Source: Owenia fusiformis (Eukaryota > Annelida > Polychaeta > Sabellida > Oweniidae). Taken from it: a stretch of 64,000 nucleotides of DNA. The DNA lies in assembly GCA_903813345.2 (NCBI GenBank), contig CAIIXF020000004.1, positions 10,486,196 through 10,550,195 of the forward strand. Direction: 5' to 3'. The notes under the pieces were generated by a model, which saw only the letters and a program-made list of their open reading frames with translations, made no database searches and was not told where the DNA came from. Below are positions 1 to 12,065 of this stretch, piece by piece (position 1 is the stretch's first letter; each line of letters begins with the position of its first letter). The position numbers and the translations under genes were made by a program.

Positions 1-69
1 AAAAGTTCTTGAATATATATTTTGGCCAATGCAATGACCACATGTGGTGATTTAAGATGATGTGTACTC

Positions 70-263
70 ATTCTACTATACCTAACCCCTAGAAATGCAT
101 AAGATACTCTGTCTTATTGTATTGTTCAGTATATTTTTGAAAGTACCTTATCACCATCTAACAGTCATCCTATAAACCATTCATAAGAAACAGACAAATA
201 AAAACAAATAACAAAATCATTATTAATAAGCTAATTGGGTTGCTCATGAACACCAAATGCAAG
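70..263 (-). repeat. Dispersed repeat R1, inverted copy
   Basis: This stretch is the reverse complement, with scattered substitutions, of 61006-61200. Shared landmarks are the blocks around TGCATTTGGTGTTCATGAGC and CCTAGAAATGCATAAGATAC. Similarity fades soon after position 263. No coding potential or terminal inverted repeat was recognised, so the class is unknown. Confidence 0.75.
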
Positions 264-1162
264 TTATAGTAGAGTGGAACTGGTAAACAGAAGATTAATT
301 TCTAGGCACTCAGTGATTTCATTAGCAGAAAACATGAAACTATTCCATGTGTTGATTGGAATAAACAACTCATGTTTCCAAGAGCTGGTCAATTCTAATC
401 CTGAAAGGTCAAGACTTCTGTCAGTGGAGTTAGAAATAGTTTTGAGTATCAAAATGGTCTTTTACCCCAGTATTCCATTTTTGCAAAGTGCAGACAGATT
501 TGCCTTGGCCAACCAACACATTTGCAATATCACGGTTCTCTGAAAGTACAATTGTATGGTGAAAAAGCAGCCTTTAGAACCTCTTGTATTGTTTTAGCAA
601 CTCTTTCTGGTTGGAATTCACCAAGAGTCCCAAAAATACCAATTTCTTTCACAATTTTTGTCATATTTGTGTTATGTTTTATATGAAACTTCCAATAGGC
701 AAAATAAATAAAAACAACTGGGAAAATGAATGAAAATAAGATATAAAATTATTGGAATCCATAATGTTTTAATATGTAAACACTTCCAAAATTGCTCAAA
801 TCAGCAAATAATTTTCGGTAAAACAACCAGAGAAAATTACCCATTGCCAACGTTTAATAGAATTCTTCTTAAGTCAATATTTTGTCTGTAAAAAGCTCAC
901 TATGTGTCATCCACCTCTTAGTAATATATTATTACCATATTTGGAAATAAATGAGATGACATTTTATTACCAGGAAATGTCAATGTCCTCATTTGATGGA
1001 GTGATGATTCCGGGAAATATGAGTTCATAATGTAATTTTATTTTCTGTTAAAATCCATCGCCTTTTTCTATCTCCGTTCTTCCAGATGCAACTGTGAGAG
1101 ACATATGAACCCTTTCAGTAGTAGTAGTTTGATTTTTATTCTTTGAAATAAAGCATGATAGA
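264..1162. other. No gene recognised
   Basis: AT-rich non-coding DNA. The small open frames on both strands near 264-543 lack any recognisable motif and sit next to a dispersed repeat. A short GGCAAAATAAATAAAAACAAC-like stretch near 690-730 recurs near 9500 and 60620, so part of this is repeat-derived. Confidence 0.5.
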
Positions 1163-1352
1163 TTACCAAAATTGTATCACTGGGTTACCAAAATTACATC
1201 ACTAGGTTACCAAGATCATATCACTAGGTTACTAAGATCATATCACTAGGTTACCAAGATCATATCACTAGGTTACCAAGATCATATCACTAGGTTACCA
1301 AGATCATATCACTAGGTTACCAAGATCATATCACTAGGTTACCAAGATCATA
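1163..1352. repeat. 22-bp minisatellite, left part
   Basis: Tandem units of 22 bp with core ACTAGGTTACCAAGATCATA. The first units are diverged and the later ones nearly identical. The array is split by the foldback element at 1353-2179 and resumes in register at 2182. Confidence 0.95.
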
Positions 1353-2179
1353 TAGGGTGTTAAAAAAAACGCAACCCGAAGAAATCGCTATATCTTGAAA
1401 AATACATGTTCAATTATGTTCATATTTTCAGGAAATAAAGAAGAGCCTGTGTATGTACAGCTCCTGTAAATGATTAGTTGTAAAACATGATGCCTTGGGC
1501 ACCTGCTCAAAAGACAGTTGTACTAGGAAAATACGAAAAACACAGTCAGGGGTGACTGCAACTGCAAAAAAATTGAATAACTTCCTTTAGTTAGTGTTTT
1601 GGCTCTTCAAATTTGGCACAAATCATCTTCATTCACTGTGTGGTAAATCTGTAGAGTGAAATCAAAATCACTTCAGGGACTTTACAGTTATGGTTGAAAT
1701 GCTTTCAAATCACAGTCAAACGCCCTGGTTCAGGGAGACTCAAGAAGCCATTTTGACCTTGACTGTAAAGTCCCTGGAGTGATTTTGATGAAACTCCACA
1801 AATTCACCACACATTGAATAATTTGTGCCAAATCTGAAGTGCCAAAACACCATGGTTAGAAAGTTATTTGGTTTTATTGCTGTGGCAGTCACCTCTGACT
1901 GCTATACATACACAGTCTCTTCTTTCTTTTCCTGAAAAAATGAACATAATTGAATTAGTATTTTCCAAGATATAGTGATTTTCCATTCACGTTTTTCGTA
2001 TTTTGCTAGTACAACTGTCTTTTCAGCAAGTGTCCAAGATATCATGTTTTACAACTAACTAACAACAGGGGCTATACATACACAGTCTCTTCTTTCTTTC
2101 CTGAAAATATGAACATATTTGGATTAGTATTTTCCAAGATATAGCGATTTCTTTGGGTTGCATTTTTTTGAACACCCTG
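1353..2179. mobile_element. Foldback mariner-like MITE inserted in the 22-bp array
   Basis: Left end reads TAGGGTGTTAAAAAAAACGC. The right end, reverse complemented, reads CAGGGTGTTCAAAAAAATGC. Both are flanked by TA (1351-1352 and 2180-2181), and deleting the element plus one TA restores an intact 22-bp unit. The terminal inverted repeats exceed 200 bp. A second inner inverted repeat (about 1665-1689 against 1762-1789) makes the element a near-complete palindrome. The right arm carries an extra copy of the subterminal block (about 1896-1982), which explains the asymmetry. No transposase is present. TA target duplication and CAGGGTG ends are typical of Tc1/mariner derivatives. Confidence 0.9.
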
Positions 2180-2181
2180 TA

Positions 2182-2415
2182 TCACTAGGTTACCAAGATC
2201 ATATCGCTAGGTTACTAAGATCATATCACTAGGTTACCAAGATCATATCACTAGGTTACCAAGATCATATCACTAGGTTACCAAGATCATATCACTAGGT
2301 TACCAAGATCATATCACTAGGTTACCAAGATCATATCACTAGGTTACCAAGATCATATCACTAGGTTACCAAGATCATATCACTAGGTTACCAAGATAAT
2401 ATCGCTAGGTTTCCA
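2182..2415. repeat. 22-bp minisatellite, right part
   Basis: Continuation of the array at 1163-1352, about ten units, with the last unit diverged. The units on the two sides are very similar, so the array probably was homogeneous before the transposon inserted. Confidence 0.95.
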
Positions 2416-2599
2416 CTGGTTGTGAAGAAACAGTTGGCTTATGCTAATTCTTGGTGGTCTTTCACTATCTGCAAACTACAAATGAAATAACTTGTTAAAG
2501 GTTTTATAAGGGATGGGTTGTTATGAGATAGCCACTGCCATAGATCTAGCAGCTCCAGGGGGAGTTGAGGAGGATAGAAGGTGTGATACTAGATGTATG

Positions 2600-2866
2600 T
2601 GCACTCAAGTTGCCTAATGAGTGGGCACTCAAATTGCTTAATGAGTGGGCACTCAAATTGCTTAATGAGTGGACACTCTAATTGCTTAATGAGTGGGCAC
2701 TTAAATTGCTTAAGGATTGGGTACTCAAATTGCTAAATGAGTGGTCACTTAAATTGCTTAATGAGTGTACACTTAAATTGATTAATGAGTGTACTTAAAA
2801 TGCTTAAAGGAGTGGGCACTCAAATTGCTTAATGAGTAGGCACTTAAATTTCTTAATTAGTGGGCT
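2600..2866. repeat. 24-bp minisatellite
   Basis: About eleven degenerate units of 24 bp with core GAGTGGGCACTCAAATTGCT followed by TAAT. Variants replace CTC with CTT or GGG with GTA. No coding function. Confidence 0.93.
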
Positions 2867-3819
2867 GCCCTCAATCAATTATCATATTACTTTTTTAATA
2901 CTTTAGTAAGAATGTCAAATGGCACATATTTATCACGTCATCAGTGTTCTGTATGTTGAGTGTCTCAATAAATGCCCTGTGGAGTTCTCAGAGTTGCTGA
3001 AATAGAATTAACAGGGAAGCTTAGAACAATAAGCATATCTTCTTCATATGCTTTTCATTCAATCTTCATTGAGCTTGAGGATTTCTTTATTTTGTAATCT
3101 TTTTATTTTTGCTTTTGTTGTTGTCATTCTCTGTATTTACTTTGTCTTGTTCTTCTATCTTTTTTGTCCTCTTTGCTGCTTTTAGCATTTTCAACTTAAT
3201 CATTCATCTTGAGGATTCCCTTTTGTTGTTGAATGGTTGGTGTTTGGCATTCAGTGGCTATAACAAATGGTATACATATATTTATAGTCTTCATCTTTTT
3301 TTGTGGACGGTATGCAGCGGTTGGTGTTTGGCGTTTGGCAGCTGTAACAAATGTCATTCGGCAGTTGATGCTTGTAACAAATGGCAGGTAGTGACATTTT
3401 GCATGTTGATACCTTGTTATTATTACTAGTCATTATATTTTTGGTCTTTAAGACAAATTCTTCTTTTTTGTTCCAAAATATTTTGGTTTGTGCATTGTCC
3501 AAACAAACAGATGGAAAATGGACAAATAATCAGACATATGTAGTTTGTACAGCAAACTGATTCAAGAAACTTCTCTGTTTTTTTGGATGGATGGTTGACA
3601 GACAGGCGGATGTATATTATTACAATGTGCTGTAATGTCTATGCAATTTCCCTGTTCCAATTTGCTAAAAGGATAGAACAATTCCATGTAACTCAATTAA
3701 GACTGTTGGCATTTCCCTATAAATGTCATATACATAGACATGTACCATTTTAAATCATGTTTTATAGCATTCATTTTCATTGATTATCACACATCACATC
3801 ATTTCTCACCCGAATACCA
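2867..3819. other. No gene recognised
   Basis: T-rich non-coding DNA. A GGTTGGTGTTTGGC...GTAACAAATG motif occurs two to three times at 3232-3400 and again at 63405-63460, so part of it is dispersed repeat. The open frame near 3109-3429 is hydrophobic because the + strand is T-rich and has no protein-like features. Confidence 0.45.
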
Positions 3820-3899
3820 AGAGCATGGCTCTCCCCAGGAAATATCTAGGTCTAATATCTAGGACCTAATCTAGGTCTGAGAATGATGCCTAATTTTTG

Positions 3900-4343
3900 G
3901 GCTCACACAGTGAGCCTATGGGATCGACCAGGCGTCCGTTGGTCCGTCCGTCCGTCAACATTGGCTGCACAAATTAAAACTGCTATTCGGATTGAGTCAT
4001 TTCCACATTCATTTTATGCATTTCCATGCCTAATTGACCTATCATCATCGCCATTTCCCAAGTTTGCCCGGTTTCCGAGAAATTGCTGATTTTGACGTCA
4101 AAAAGTCAAATTTTCTTAAATACATGTACTAGACACTTTGTTGAAGTAGAACTTTCAAATAACTTGTAGTAGTTGCTGTATATGCAACTTATGTTCTCTG
4201 AAGATTTCAAAGCTCTTGAAATTACATTTTTGGTGTTTATTCTATAAAATTTGACAAAAAGTAGGACTTGGTCATTTTTAGGGAACTTTCTCATGTATAA
4301 AATCAATCATCATTGGCTGCACAAAACACTGTGTGAGCACAGG
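3900..4343. mobile_element. MITE-like insert with GGCTCACACAGTG ends
   Basis: Left end GGCTCACACAGTGAGCC and right end CACTGTGTGAGCAC form an inverted pair. The element interrupts the first units of the 48-bp array: flanking sequence on both sides is array-like (ATGATGCCTAATTTT to the left, AGATGAAGTCAATCTAGATC to the right). It contains a GTCCGTCCGTCC stretch near its left end. A target duplication could not be fixed. No coding region. Confidence 0.7.
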
Positions 4344-4351
4344 ACCGTTGG

Positions 4352-5551
4352 TCCTTTATTTAAGTTCAGATGAAGTCAATCTAGATCAAAGAATGATTCC
4401 TAATTCTAAGAGTTCTGATGAAGTCAATCTAGATCTAAGGATGATTCCTAATTTTAAGAGTTTAGATGAAGTCAATCAAGAACAAAGAATGATTCCTAAT
4501 TTTAAGAGTTGAGATGAAGGCAATCTAGATCTGAGAATGATACCTAATTTTGAAAGTTCAGATGAAGACAATCTAGATCTGTGAATGATTCCTAATTTTA
4601 AGAGTTTAGATGAAGTCAATCTAGATCAAAGAATGATTCCTAAATTTAAGAGTTTATAAGAAGTCTATCTAGATCTCATGATGATTTCTAATTTAAGAAT
4701 TTAGATGAAGTCGATCTAGATCAAAGAACGATTCCTAATTTCAAGAGTTTAGATAAAGTCAATCAATGCATATCTAAGAATGATTCTTGATTTTAAGAGT
4801 TCTGATGAAGTCAATCTAGATCAAAGGATGATTCCTAATTTTAAGCGTTTAGATGAAGTCATTCTAGATCTAAGGATGATTCCTAATTTTAAGAGTTTTG
4901 TTGAAGTCAATCTAGATCTAAGAATGATTTCTAATTTAAGAATTTAGATGAAGTCATTCTAGATCTAAGGATGATTCCTAATTTTAAGAGTTTTGATGAA
5001 GTCAATCTAGATCTCAGGATGATTCCTAATTCAAGTTTTGATAAAGTCAATCTAGATCTAAGAATGTTTCTAATTTAAGAATTTAGATGAAGTCAATCTA
5101 GATCAAAGAATGATTTCTAATTTAAGAATTTAGATGAAGTCAATCTAGATCTAAGGATGATTCCTAATTTAAGAGTTTAGAATAGTCAATCTAGATCTAA
5201 GAATGATTTCTAATTTAAGAATTTAGATGAAGTCAATCTAGATCAAAGAATGATTCCTAATTTTAAGAGTTTTGATGAAGTCAATCTAGATCTAAGGATG
5301 ATTCCTAATTCAAGTTTTGATAAAGTCAATCTAGATCTAAGAATGTTTCCCAATTTTAAGAGTTGAGATAAGGGGAATCTAGATTTAAGAATGATTCCTA
5401 AATTTAAGAGTTTATAAGAAGTCTATCTAGATCAAAGAATGATTCCTAATTTTAAGAGTTTATAAGAAGTCTATCTAGATCTCATGATGATTTCTAATTT
5501 TAAGAGTTCTGATGAAGTCAATCTAGATCAAAGAATGATTCCTAATTTTAA
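4352..5551. repeat. 48-bp minisatellite, left block
   Basis: About 25 units of roughly 48 bp, core GATGAAGTCAATCTAGATC followed by AAAGAATGATTCCTAATTTT and AAGAGTT. Unit variants alternate (TAAGGATG, CAAAGAATG, a shorter TTTCTAATTTAAG form), suggesting higher-order duplication. The array resumes at 7369 after a 1.8-kb insert. Confidence 0.95.
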
Positions 5552-7368
5552 AGGGTTCCGAGCAATATGGCGGCTCCAGGCGAATCAACTGGATCAGTCC
5601 ATTTTTAAGAAATAAGGGGAGTTCTGTAAAATCCAGTTTATTGAAATTGTCTTTGAGATAAAGTAATCCGTTTATAATGATTTTGAAAACGTTATCCAAA
5701 GAGTGATTGGGTTCAAAGAATACATGTACACGGTGCCCATGTCAAGCTGCGCGCCTACTTAGGCGCGCAGTTTGTTTCGATCACAAACTGCGTGCCTAAC
5801 AACATTGCATCATTTAAGTTGGAGTCTGTAGTTTGAAACGTAACTAAAAGACATTTATCCTGCATTGTTTTCTTGTTCAATGCGTTCATTCTGTGGCGAA
5901 TATACGAATCTTGGAAATACTAGCAAAAACTATGTGCAAATGAATCTAAGTTTTAAAACATAAGCAGATTAATGGCATTTTTCGTCACTGATTTAACGGG
6001 AATTTATACGTAAATCGATCTAGCACTTTAAACATAAATGACAAATACTTTAGACTCGTTTTATATTTAATTCCTTACGCATTTATCATGTATAATTCAA
6101 AATATTTCGAGATAAAACAGATAATCAGGAGATTAAAAAGAAATAAACCACAAACTGCGCGCCTATTTTAGCCAGAAATTACAAACTGTGTGCATACACT
6201 ATTAAAACTACATATTATCATCGGAATTTTTACAGGCACGTAAAGGTGTTTTTCATATAGCTTTGGAAATTTTGCTTTATCGTCAGATTTTATGAGATTT
6301 TCATATTGAAAGTCAAAATGTATAATAGAAGTGACAATTAAGTTGGGAACGAAAGAAAGTATTTTATTTTCAGATCACCATCTTGGTGGACGGACTCTCA
6401 TAGTGTTTCAATTATGGGGTTCTACTATTAGACACATATGTGCCTTACATATGGCGCTTACGTTTTCTAATAATACAAAACAAGCTTGGATAGGCAAGTT
6501 TGGAAATATTAGGCACGCAGTTTGGGAAATACATGTGAATATAGGCGCGCAGTTTGACAAGAAAAATGTTTAAATCACGTTTATGGCTTATTATCGTTTT
6601 GAACACAAACTATGCTGCTTTAATCAGATAGAATGATCCTATATATTCTAGCATACACAGACACAATGGCTGAATAAACGGCATATGACGATAAAAATAC
6701 AAAGATATAATTTTACACAGAAAATTTTGAGCACATAAGTTACTTAAGACCCTTATATTGAGATAACTCGGTTAACATCGGGAAAAACATTGAGTACTAA
6801 GAGTAAATTAAGTTAATCTTCACAGAATGGTACTATCTTTAGAACGAGACTTACCTTGTATTTTTCGTATTTTGGCTCTTTTTGGGAGTCGTGTCCTCCC
6901 CGTCTTACATTTTGAAATATGCGCGCAGTTTGTCAGAGTTTCAAACTGCGTGCCTAGTAGGCACGCTGCTTGACATGGGTATCGTGATGTACAACAGCCA
7001 ATATAAATCCTTGTATTAGAAACCGGTTTGTCTTGCTTTGTTTCATTTGTAGGATATTTCATATGCCAAGCTGTGTGCTATTACGTTATGGGGAAATTTA
7101 GATGCCAATTTTTCCTTATTATACACAAATAGAAGATCCTGAAACTTCACCCATAAATATGGAATTGATTTGTCAAAATAAAAATCACCCTTTTATAAAT
7201 GTGTGACGATCTATAATATACTTATGCTATATAACGGTTAGAGGTGTTGACACAACGACCTCGAACCTGTGAACCCTTGAGTATTATTCCGGGATCTGGC
7301 CTTTTATACTAAACGGTGAGCAACACCAGAAACGAGCGTTCGATTTGCTAAACGATATGCGTCACCCT
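5552..7368. mobile_element. TTAA-flanked 1.8-kb element with repeated palindromic motif
   Basis: The insert begins AGGGTTCCG and ends GTCACCCT, flanked on both sides by TTAA (5548-5551 and 7369-7372). Removing it rejoins the 48-bp array. TTAA preference and short AGGGT/ACCCT ends fit a non-autonomous piggyBac- or Kolobok-type element. Subterminal blocks at about 5740-5800 and 6910-6985 are inverted copies of each other. A 14-bp motif, CAAACTGCGCGCCT or close variants, occurs about ten times on both strands. Two pairs form hairpins, at 5749-5772 and 6942-6973. No transposase was recognised; the open frame at 6331-6573 overlaps the motif copies and shows no known domain. Confidence 0.8.
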
Positions 7369-7680
7369 TTAAGAGTTTAGATAAAGTCAATCTAGATCTA
7401 AGAACGATTCCTTAATTTCAAGAGTTGAAATGAAGTCAGATCTAGATCTAAAAACAATTCCTGATTTTAAGAGTTTGAATAAAGTCTTATCTAGATCTAA
7501 GAACGATTCCTAATTTTAAGAGTTGAAATGAAGTCTATCTAGATCAAAGAATGATTCCTAATTTCAAGAGTTGAAATGAAGTCAATCTAGATCTAAAAAC
7601 GATTCCTAATTTTAAGAGTTTAGAATACTCAATCAATGCATATCTAAGAATGATTCCTAATTTTGAGAGTTACAATAAAG
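7369..7680. repeat. 48-bp minisatellite, right block
   Basis: Six to seven more units of the array at 4352-5551, more degenerate, often with GAAATGAAG instead of AGATGAAG. The array decays after 7680 into non-repetitive DNA. Confidence 0.9.
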
Positions 7681-7854
7681 GCAAGCTCTTGGAGAGGGTA
7701 ATCAAGACAGAACAATGATTGAGAATAATGATGTGTCAGAGATACAATAAGAAACCTTAGGGGATGTTCACCCAATGAACTAATGGCAGAGTTGAACCAT
7801 TCGCTAATTGATTTGTCATCAATGCCTATTAGAATAGAGTACAGATTTTAATTC

Positions 7855-7995
7855 ATTTCTATGATCTCCTTTTTATATACATTTGAATGAAGTATCTGAT
7901 TTACTCGTATTTCTTAACAATTTAAAGTATTGACTACATGCCTGTTTACTTTATTCTTTGCTGATTTCACTTGTTTCTACTCATTTGCATTTTAA
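7855..7995 (+). repeat. Family A repeat, + copy (diverged)
   Basis: Matches the family A core: TTTGAATGAAGT..CTGATTT, then TCTTAACAATTTAAAGTATTGACTACATGCCTGTTTACTTTATTC (given here in part). Family A is the commonest dispersed repeat in the window; a fuller form runs from CTGCTCATGCTTATTTCACTC through AAATTTGAATGAACTGTCTG to ACTTTATTCCTTGCTAATTC. Confidence 0.8.
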
Positions 7996-8042
7996 GATGG
8001 GTCTGTAATGAATTACATCTTCCAGGTGGTATATAATGAGAT

Positions 8043-8366
8043 AATTACCCTTTGCATTCGTTTCACTTCACTTAAAAGAGATTTTCATCTTCACACTTTC
8101 AGTTTACAATAAATCTTTGATCTCACTGAGCCAATCAGAGCTCGTTCTCGAAATACGGACGACTTTCTACATGGTCATTTCCTCTGACATAACGGCTTAG
8201 CTAATGAGCACATATTTAGCACGTGTTTCTTCTACTTTGGTGATTGAGAAAGGGTTAGTGTGGAAGATTTGAAATGAAAGGCTGTCACAGGCACCAATTT
8301 TTGGGGCAGGGCTGCTAAACTGTAATATAGTCTATACTAGGCAGATAGTAGTTTATAACTAGACTA
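8043..8366 (+). repeat. Dispersed repeat B, copy 1
   Basis: About 325 bp that recur in the same orientation at 24325-24650. Shared landmarks include ACCCTTTGCATTCGTT, GAGCCAATCAGAG, GTCACAGGCACCAATCTTxGG and AACTGTAATATAGTCTATAC. Internal CCAAT-like motifs are present but nothing indicates a promoter here. Confidence 0.85.
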
Positions 8367-8876
8367 TGTGGGCAGGGTATGATATAATGGTCAAATTGTA
8401 ATGTACGAAACAGAGCACAAATATTGTAATCAGCAAGGGATAGAATAAACAGGCATGACATCCAGAGGGGGAGGAACACCAGTGTTCAAAGATGACATAC
8501 GCTTATAATGTAAATCTGTATTGAGATGACATCGTCGCTCATTGGCCAAAAGTCGACAAACAAATTACGTCATCAATGGCGGTTTCAAAATTTTCGAAAT
8601 ACGCTTCGAATAATATTATGTTCATTTCTGGCGTGTTAACCAATATCATAGGTTCTCATTTCACATCAAGATAAGGGAAGGTGTACGGAATATGCCTATG
8701 TCAATTAAAACATCCCATCGAAGTGTAATATTTGATAACTAGCCAATGAAAATTCGAACGAACGAAGGCAGTTAAAGCAAGAGAGGTAATTATGTCTGTC
8801 ATCTTTAAACTCTGGGGCTTTCCCTCCTCTTCATGACATCAATACAATATATGCCCCCTTAATTGTGCATTGTTTA
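8367..8876. other. No gene recognised
   Basis: Non-repetitive, non-coding sequence with no open frame of note. It includes a CGTCGCTCATTGGCC-type segment resembling unique flank rather than repeat. Confidence 0.4.
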
Positions 8877-9015
8877 CAGGCATATAGCCAGGGGGGGGGG
8901 TTGAAATGGTCCCCCTGGCCAAAGATTCTATCAAAATCATGCAGTTTTACACCATTTTGAGCACTTTACTTTGAACCCCCTCGAATTTTTATAAAAAATG
9001 AACCCACCTTGGCTA
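8877..9015. mobile_element. Degraded CAGGCCCGTAGCC-type MITE
   Basis: Left end ACAGGCATATAGCCAGG followed by a G-run, and right part CCACCTTGGCTAAAGC, match the intact element at 62890-63087 with many substitutions. The internal block ATCAAAATCATGCAGTTTT is shared by both. Confidence 0.75.
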
Positions 9016-9169
9016 AAGCTCGCTCTGGTCTGCTTTATTCAAAGAAAATGATACTGAATATACAATGGATACTGATATTTTAATCCATTGTTAAGTAACC
9101 TGGGAGATGATTAAGCAATATGATTGAAACCCAACACCAATTTATTAATCTCAGAACCTAATCTCTTCG

Positions 9170-9320
9170 TCTGCTCATGCTTATTTCACTCATTTCTCTC
9201 TAAAATTTGAATGAAGTGTTTGATTTTCTGGCAATTCTGTAGCATTCAGAGTGTCTGCCACATGCCTGAAAGCTTTATTTGTGAAAACACATTCTCGTTT
9301 TCACTATTTTTCTTGTTTTA
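9170..9320 (+). repeat. Family A repeat, + copy
   Basis: Begins CTGCTCATGCTTATTTCACTC and continues through CTCTCTAAAATTTGAATGAA, close to the family consensus. It ends near a TTTTAAAACAAGACCATGATG segment like those beside several other copies. Confidence 0.85.
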
Positions 9321-10281
9321 AAACAAGACCATGATGATATTTTCTTCATAGGAAACAACCCGGGAGACGTCCATATTAATATGCTATATAATCATAGGTG
9401 TAAATATAATCAATGTGATCCAAGTACATTACCCTCAATAGCAGGATATGAATAATAGGCAAACTGAATGAGAACAATAGGGAAAATGAAAGAAAACAAC
9501 AGGCAAAATAAATGAAAACAACAGGCAAAATGACCATGTTAACGTAAACCATGTCATTGATTGAGAAGATGTATTGCCTTGTGAGCCTTTCAAAGTTTTC
9601 ATATTTTTGCAATTAGATTCTAAGGAGGAGGGAAAGTATCGCAACAGATTTCTGACAGTCATATGTTGGATTTTGGCTATTTTCTGAGGATTTAAACAGG
9701 CTCATATGTTAGACCAATGTATTACCTCCATGAAAAGCACTCCTAGAGTGTCCTGACCTTCTGTACCATGTTAAAGTATGGATGTAACCTGGTATTTTAA
9801 TGGGAGTTACTAGCAAGTTTGAAATCCCCCTTTAAGAACCTTGTTGGTTAGATGAGTCAAAACCAGAATGAAATAAATGTACCAAGTCATTTTAAGAAAG
9901 TATCGGTACTTCCTGAATAGGAGTCCCGCGATTCATCGATACATCGATGCATCGGCTCGTTTGGTTACGAAACAAGCGTTGCTTGTACAATCGTTAGGTA
10001 AGTATCGTTTCATAATGTATCGTTGGACCCCTTTACCTGAACCTGTACCGATTCTGTAAAATTTTAGCTTGGCAGTAACTTTTGAATCACCTGCGTTACG
10101 TCGGCTTTGCCCATATATGGAATAATGACCATAATGTTAGATAATACACCCATGTGAAATTTATTATGAGTAATAGGGGTGATAATTGATGTGATATGTC
10201 GCTCATTGATTTATATCAATTTCAACAAACAGGAAAGCAATTAACCTGACTCAACTCCATTGGTGTAGTTCGTGATTGTAT
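9321..10281. other. No gene recognised
   Basis: AT-rich DNA with two tandem AAACAACAGGCAAAATAAATG-like segments near 9490-9535 that also occur at 690-730 and 60610-60660. No conserved protein signature in either strand. Confidence 0.4.
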
Positions 10282-10395
10282 ATCTGTTTCATTTCATTTC
10301 ACTCTTTTTGCTCTAAAATTTGAATGAAGTGTCCGATTTTCTTGCATTTCTTTATAATTTGGAAAGTGTACTACTTATCTTACAGCTATCTTATT
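10282..10395 (+). repeat. Family A repeat, + copy (partial)
   Basis: TTTCACTCTTTTTGCTCTAAAATTTGAATGAAGTGTCCG and the following TTCTTGCATTTCT match family A; the 3' third is degraded. Confidence 0.8.
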
Positions 10396-10555
10396 TATTG
10401 ATGTGTCATTATTGTATTATACATCATGATTTGAAATATCACCATGGTGATGTTTTAGTCAGGGATCAATTAACACCCCCCTCCCCCAGTCTTGGATGAA
10501 CTCTGTTTGACTCACATTCAGTTGTCATGAATATGTTGGTTAGAAATATTGCTGA

Positions 10556-10684
10556 GTAGGAAACTGAAAAGAAATAGACTTCAGTGGGAAAACTTAAAAG
10601 AAAAAAACTTGAGCGGGAAAACTGAAAAGAAATAATTTTGAGTGGGAAAACTGAAAATTTGAGTGGAAAAACTGAAAATAAATT
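10556..10684. repeat. Short tandem repeat, ~35-bp unit
   Basis: Four degenerate units built on GTGGGAAAACTGAAAAGAAAT. Low complexity, A-rich, no coding potential. Confidence 0.8.
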
Positions 10685-11734
10685 GTTATTTATTGATTGA
10701 CCCTATGGACACTTTTGGTACTGGTGTTACAAAGATAAATGTGGCCAAATAGGAAATAACATTTATTTGAAATGAAATTACATCTGTTGCCATGGAAATA
10801 TAGATATGCTATTTATAGATAGAAACATCTGGGTATTAAATTTTATATTCACAGAACAGTTGTATAATCATTATTAATTATTAAATTATCTAATCCCCAA
10901 GTGCAAGAATAAAATGTACAAATGATCAATTTTTGCTTTAACTGTCAACCTCTTCAAAAAGAACAATTTCCAAGTAAAACACTTAGATATACCAAAGGTT
11001 TTCTACAGATACAAATTTTACTATATTTAGTTGCATCAAGCTTTCCTTGAAAGTTTGGTCTTAAAGTGCTCAGAATTTGTGAAAAATGCATTTTTCCAAA
11101 GATCTTTTGTCAACACATTCTGGTGTTATTATATTCCAAGAAAAATATAATCTGCACATGCCTTTCCTCACTAAAAAACAAATACCACTCTAAACCTTTG
11201 AATAAAAGCTTCCCAATTTGTAATATAACATAATAATCAAATAAAAGTCTCATTAATAAAAATGTATTAAAATCCTTGACCTGTACTCAGAACCCCTTTT
11301 ATGGAATGCTCTTAAGGAATTAAGAGTAATTCCCTATAAAGCAAAAACATGTCATATCTTAGAAAACAATCTCCCATCAAACCCAGTGAATCCTTTAAGA
11401 ACCATAAGAAGGAGTCAAGGAGATTTGATGTTTAATATAAGCCAATAGGTTTTTTATTACAATCATAGGATATAATTTTGTTAAGTTGTTATTGTTTTGT
11501 CATTTGTCATTCTATTAAGGTGTTTTGAAGAACTTGATTAACATTGTCATTTTTTCACATTAGTTCGCCATTCCCATTGTACTCTTTATTATGAATTTTT
11601 TGCTGTTGTCTTTTTATGTTTCTTTTTTTCCATTTTCTTTTTTGTCTGCTGTAAATAGCATCTTCATTATTCAAAGAATGCAATGTTATTTTATTTGCAG
11701 GATGCATTAACACTTTGTGCTTAAATTATATTTT
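10685..11734. other. No gene recognised
   Basis: About 1 kb of AT-rich sequence without open frames, clear repeats or splice-bounded exons that I could identify. Confidence 0.4.
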
Positions 11735-11890
11735 ATTCCAAGGCTACAGTGTTTATTTGAATTTTTATTCTAAGGCTACACTGATTTTTTTTATTTCAGA
11801 GGCAGCAGTGTTTTTTTTTAAATCTAAGGCTACAATGTTATTTTATTCCCTGGCTAAAGTGTAGTAGTTAATCCAAGGTGACCATAGCAC
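11735..11890. repeat. Degenerate tandem repeat, ~40-bp unit
   Basis: Four units of AAGGCTACAGTGTTxTTTxATTC-like sequence (around 11740, 11772, 11810, 11830). Strongly diverged. Confidence 0.6.
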
Positions 11891-12065
11891 TTCATTCCCG
11901 GGCTTCTCTTTCATTAGAGAGATTGTTTAAGACTAAGAAATGATTGGACGATAGAAACCTGAAATTATCCAGAAAGAAATATCATTTGTCTTATATCAAC
12001 TATTGCTTTTTCATTCTCTATTTCGTTCTCCATAAAATGAAGTTAAGGGAACTTTGTCTTGAATT

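Noticed and set aside
1163-2415. Possible CRISPR-like 22-bp repeats
   Set aside because: No spacers; simple minisatellite split by a transposon.
4352-5551. Regularly spaced repeats that could suggest a CRISPR array
   Set aside because: Units are contiguous and the whole unit repeats without unique spacers; the DNA is eukaryotic.
6331-6573. 80-codon frame inside the TTAA element as a possible transposase remnant
   Set aside because: It runs through the CAAACTGCGCGCCT motif copies and has no DDE-type motif or zinc finger that I can see.
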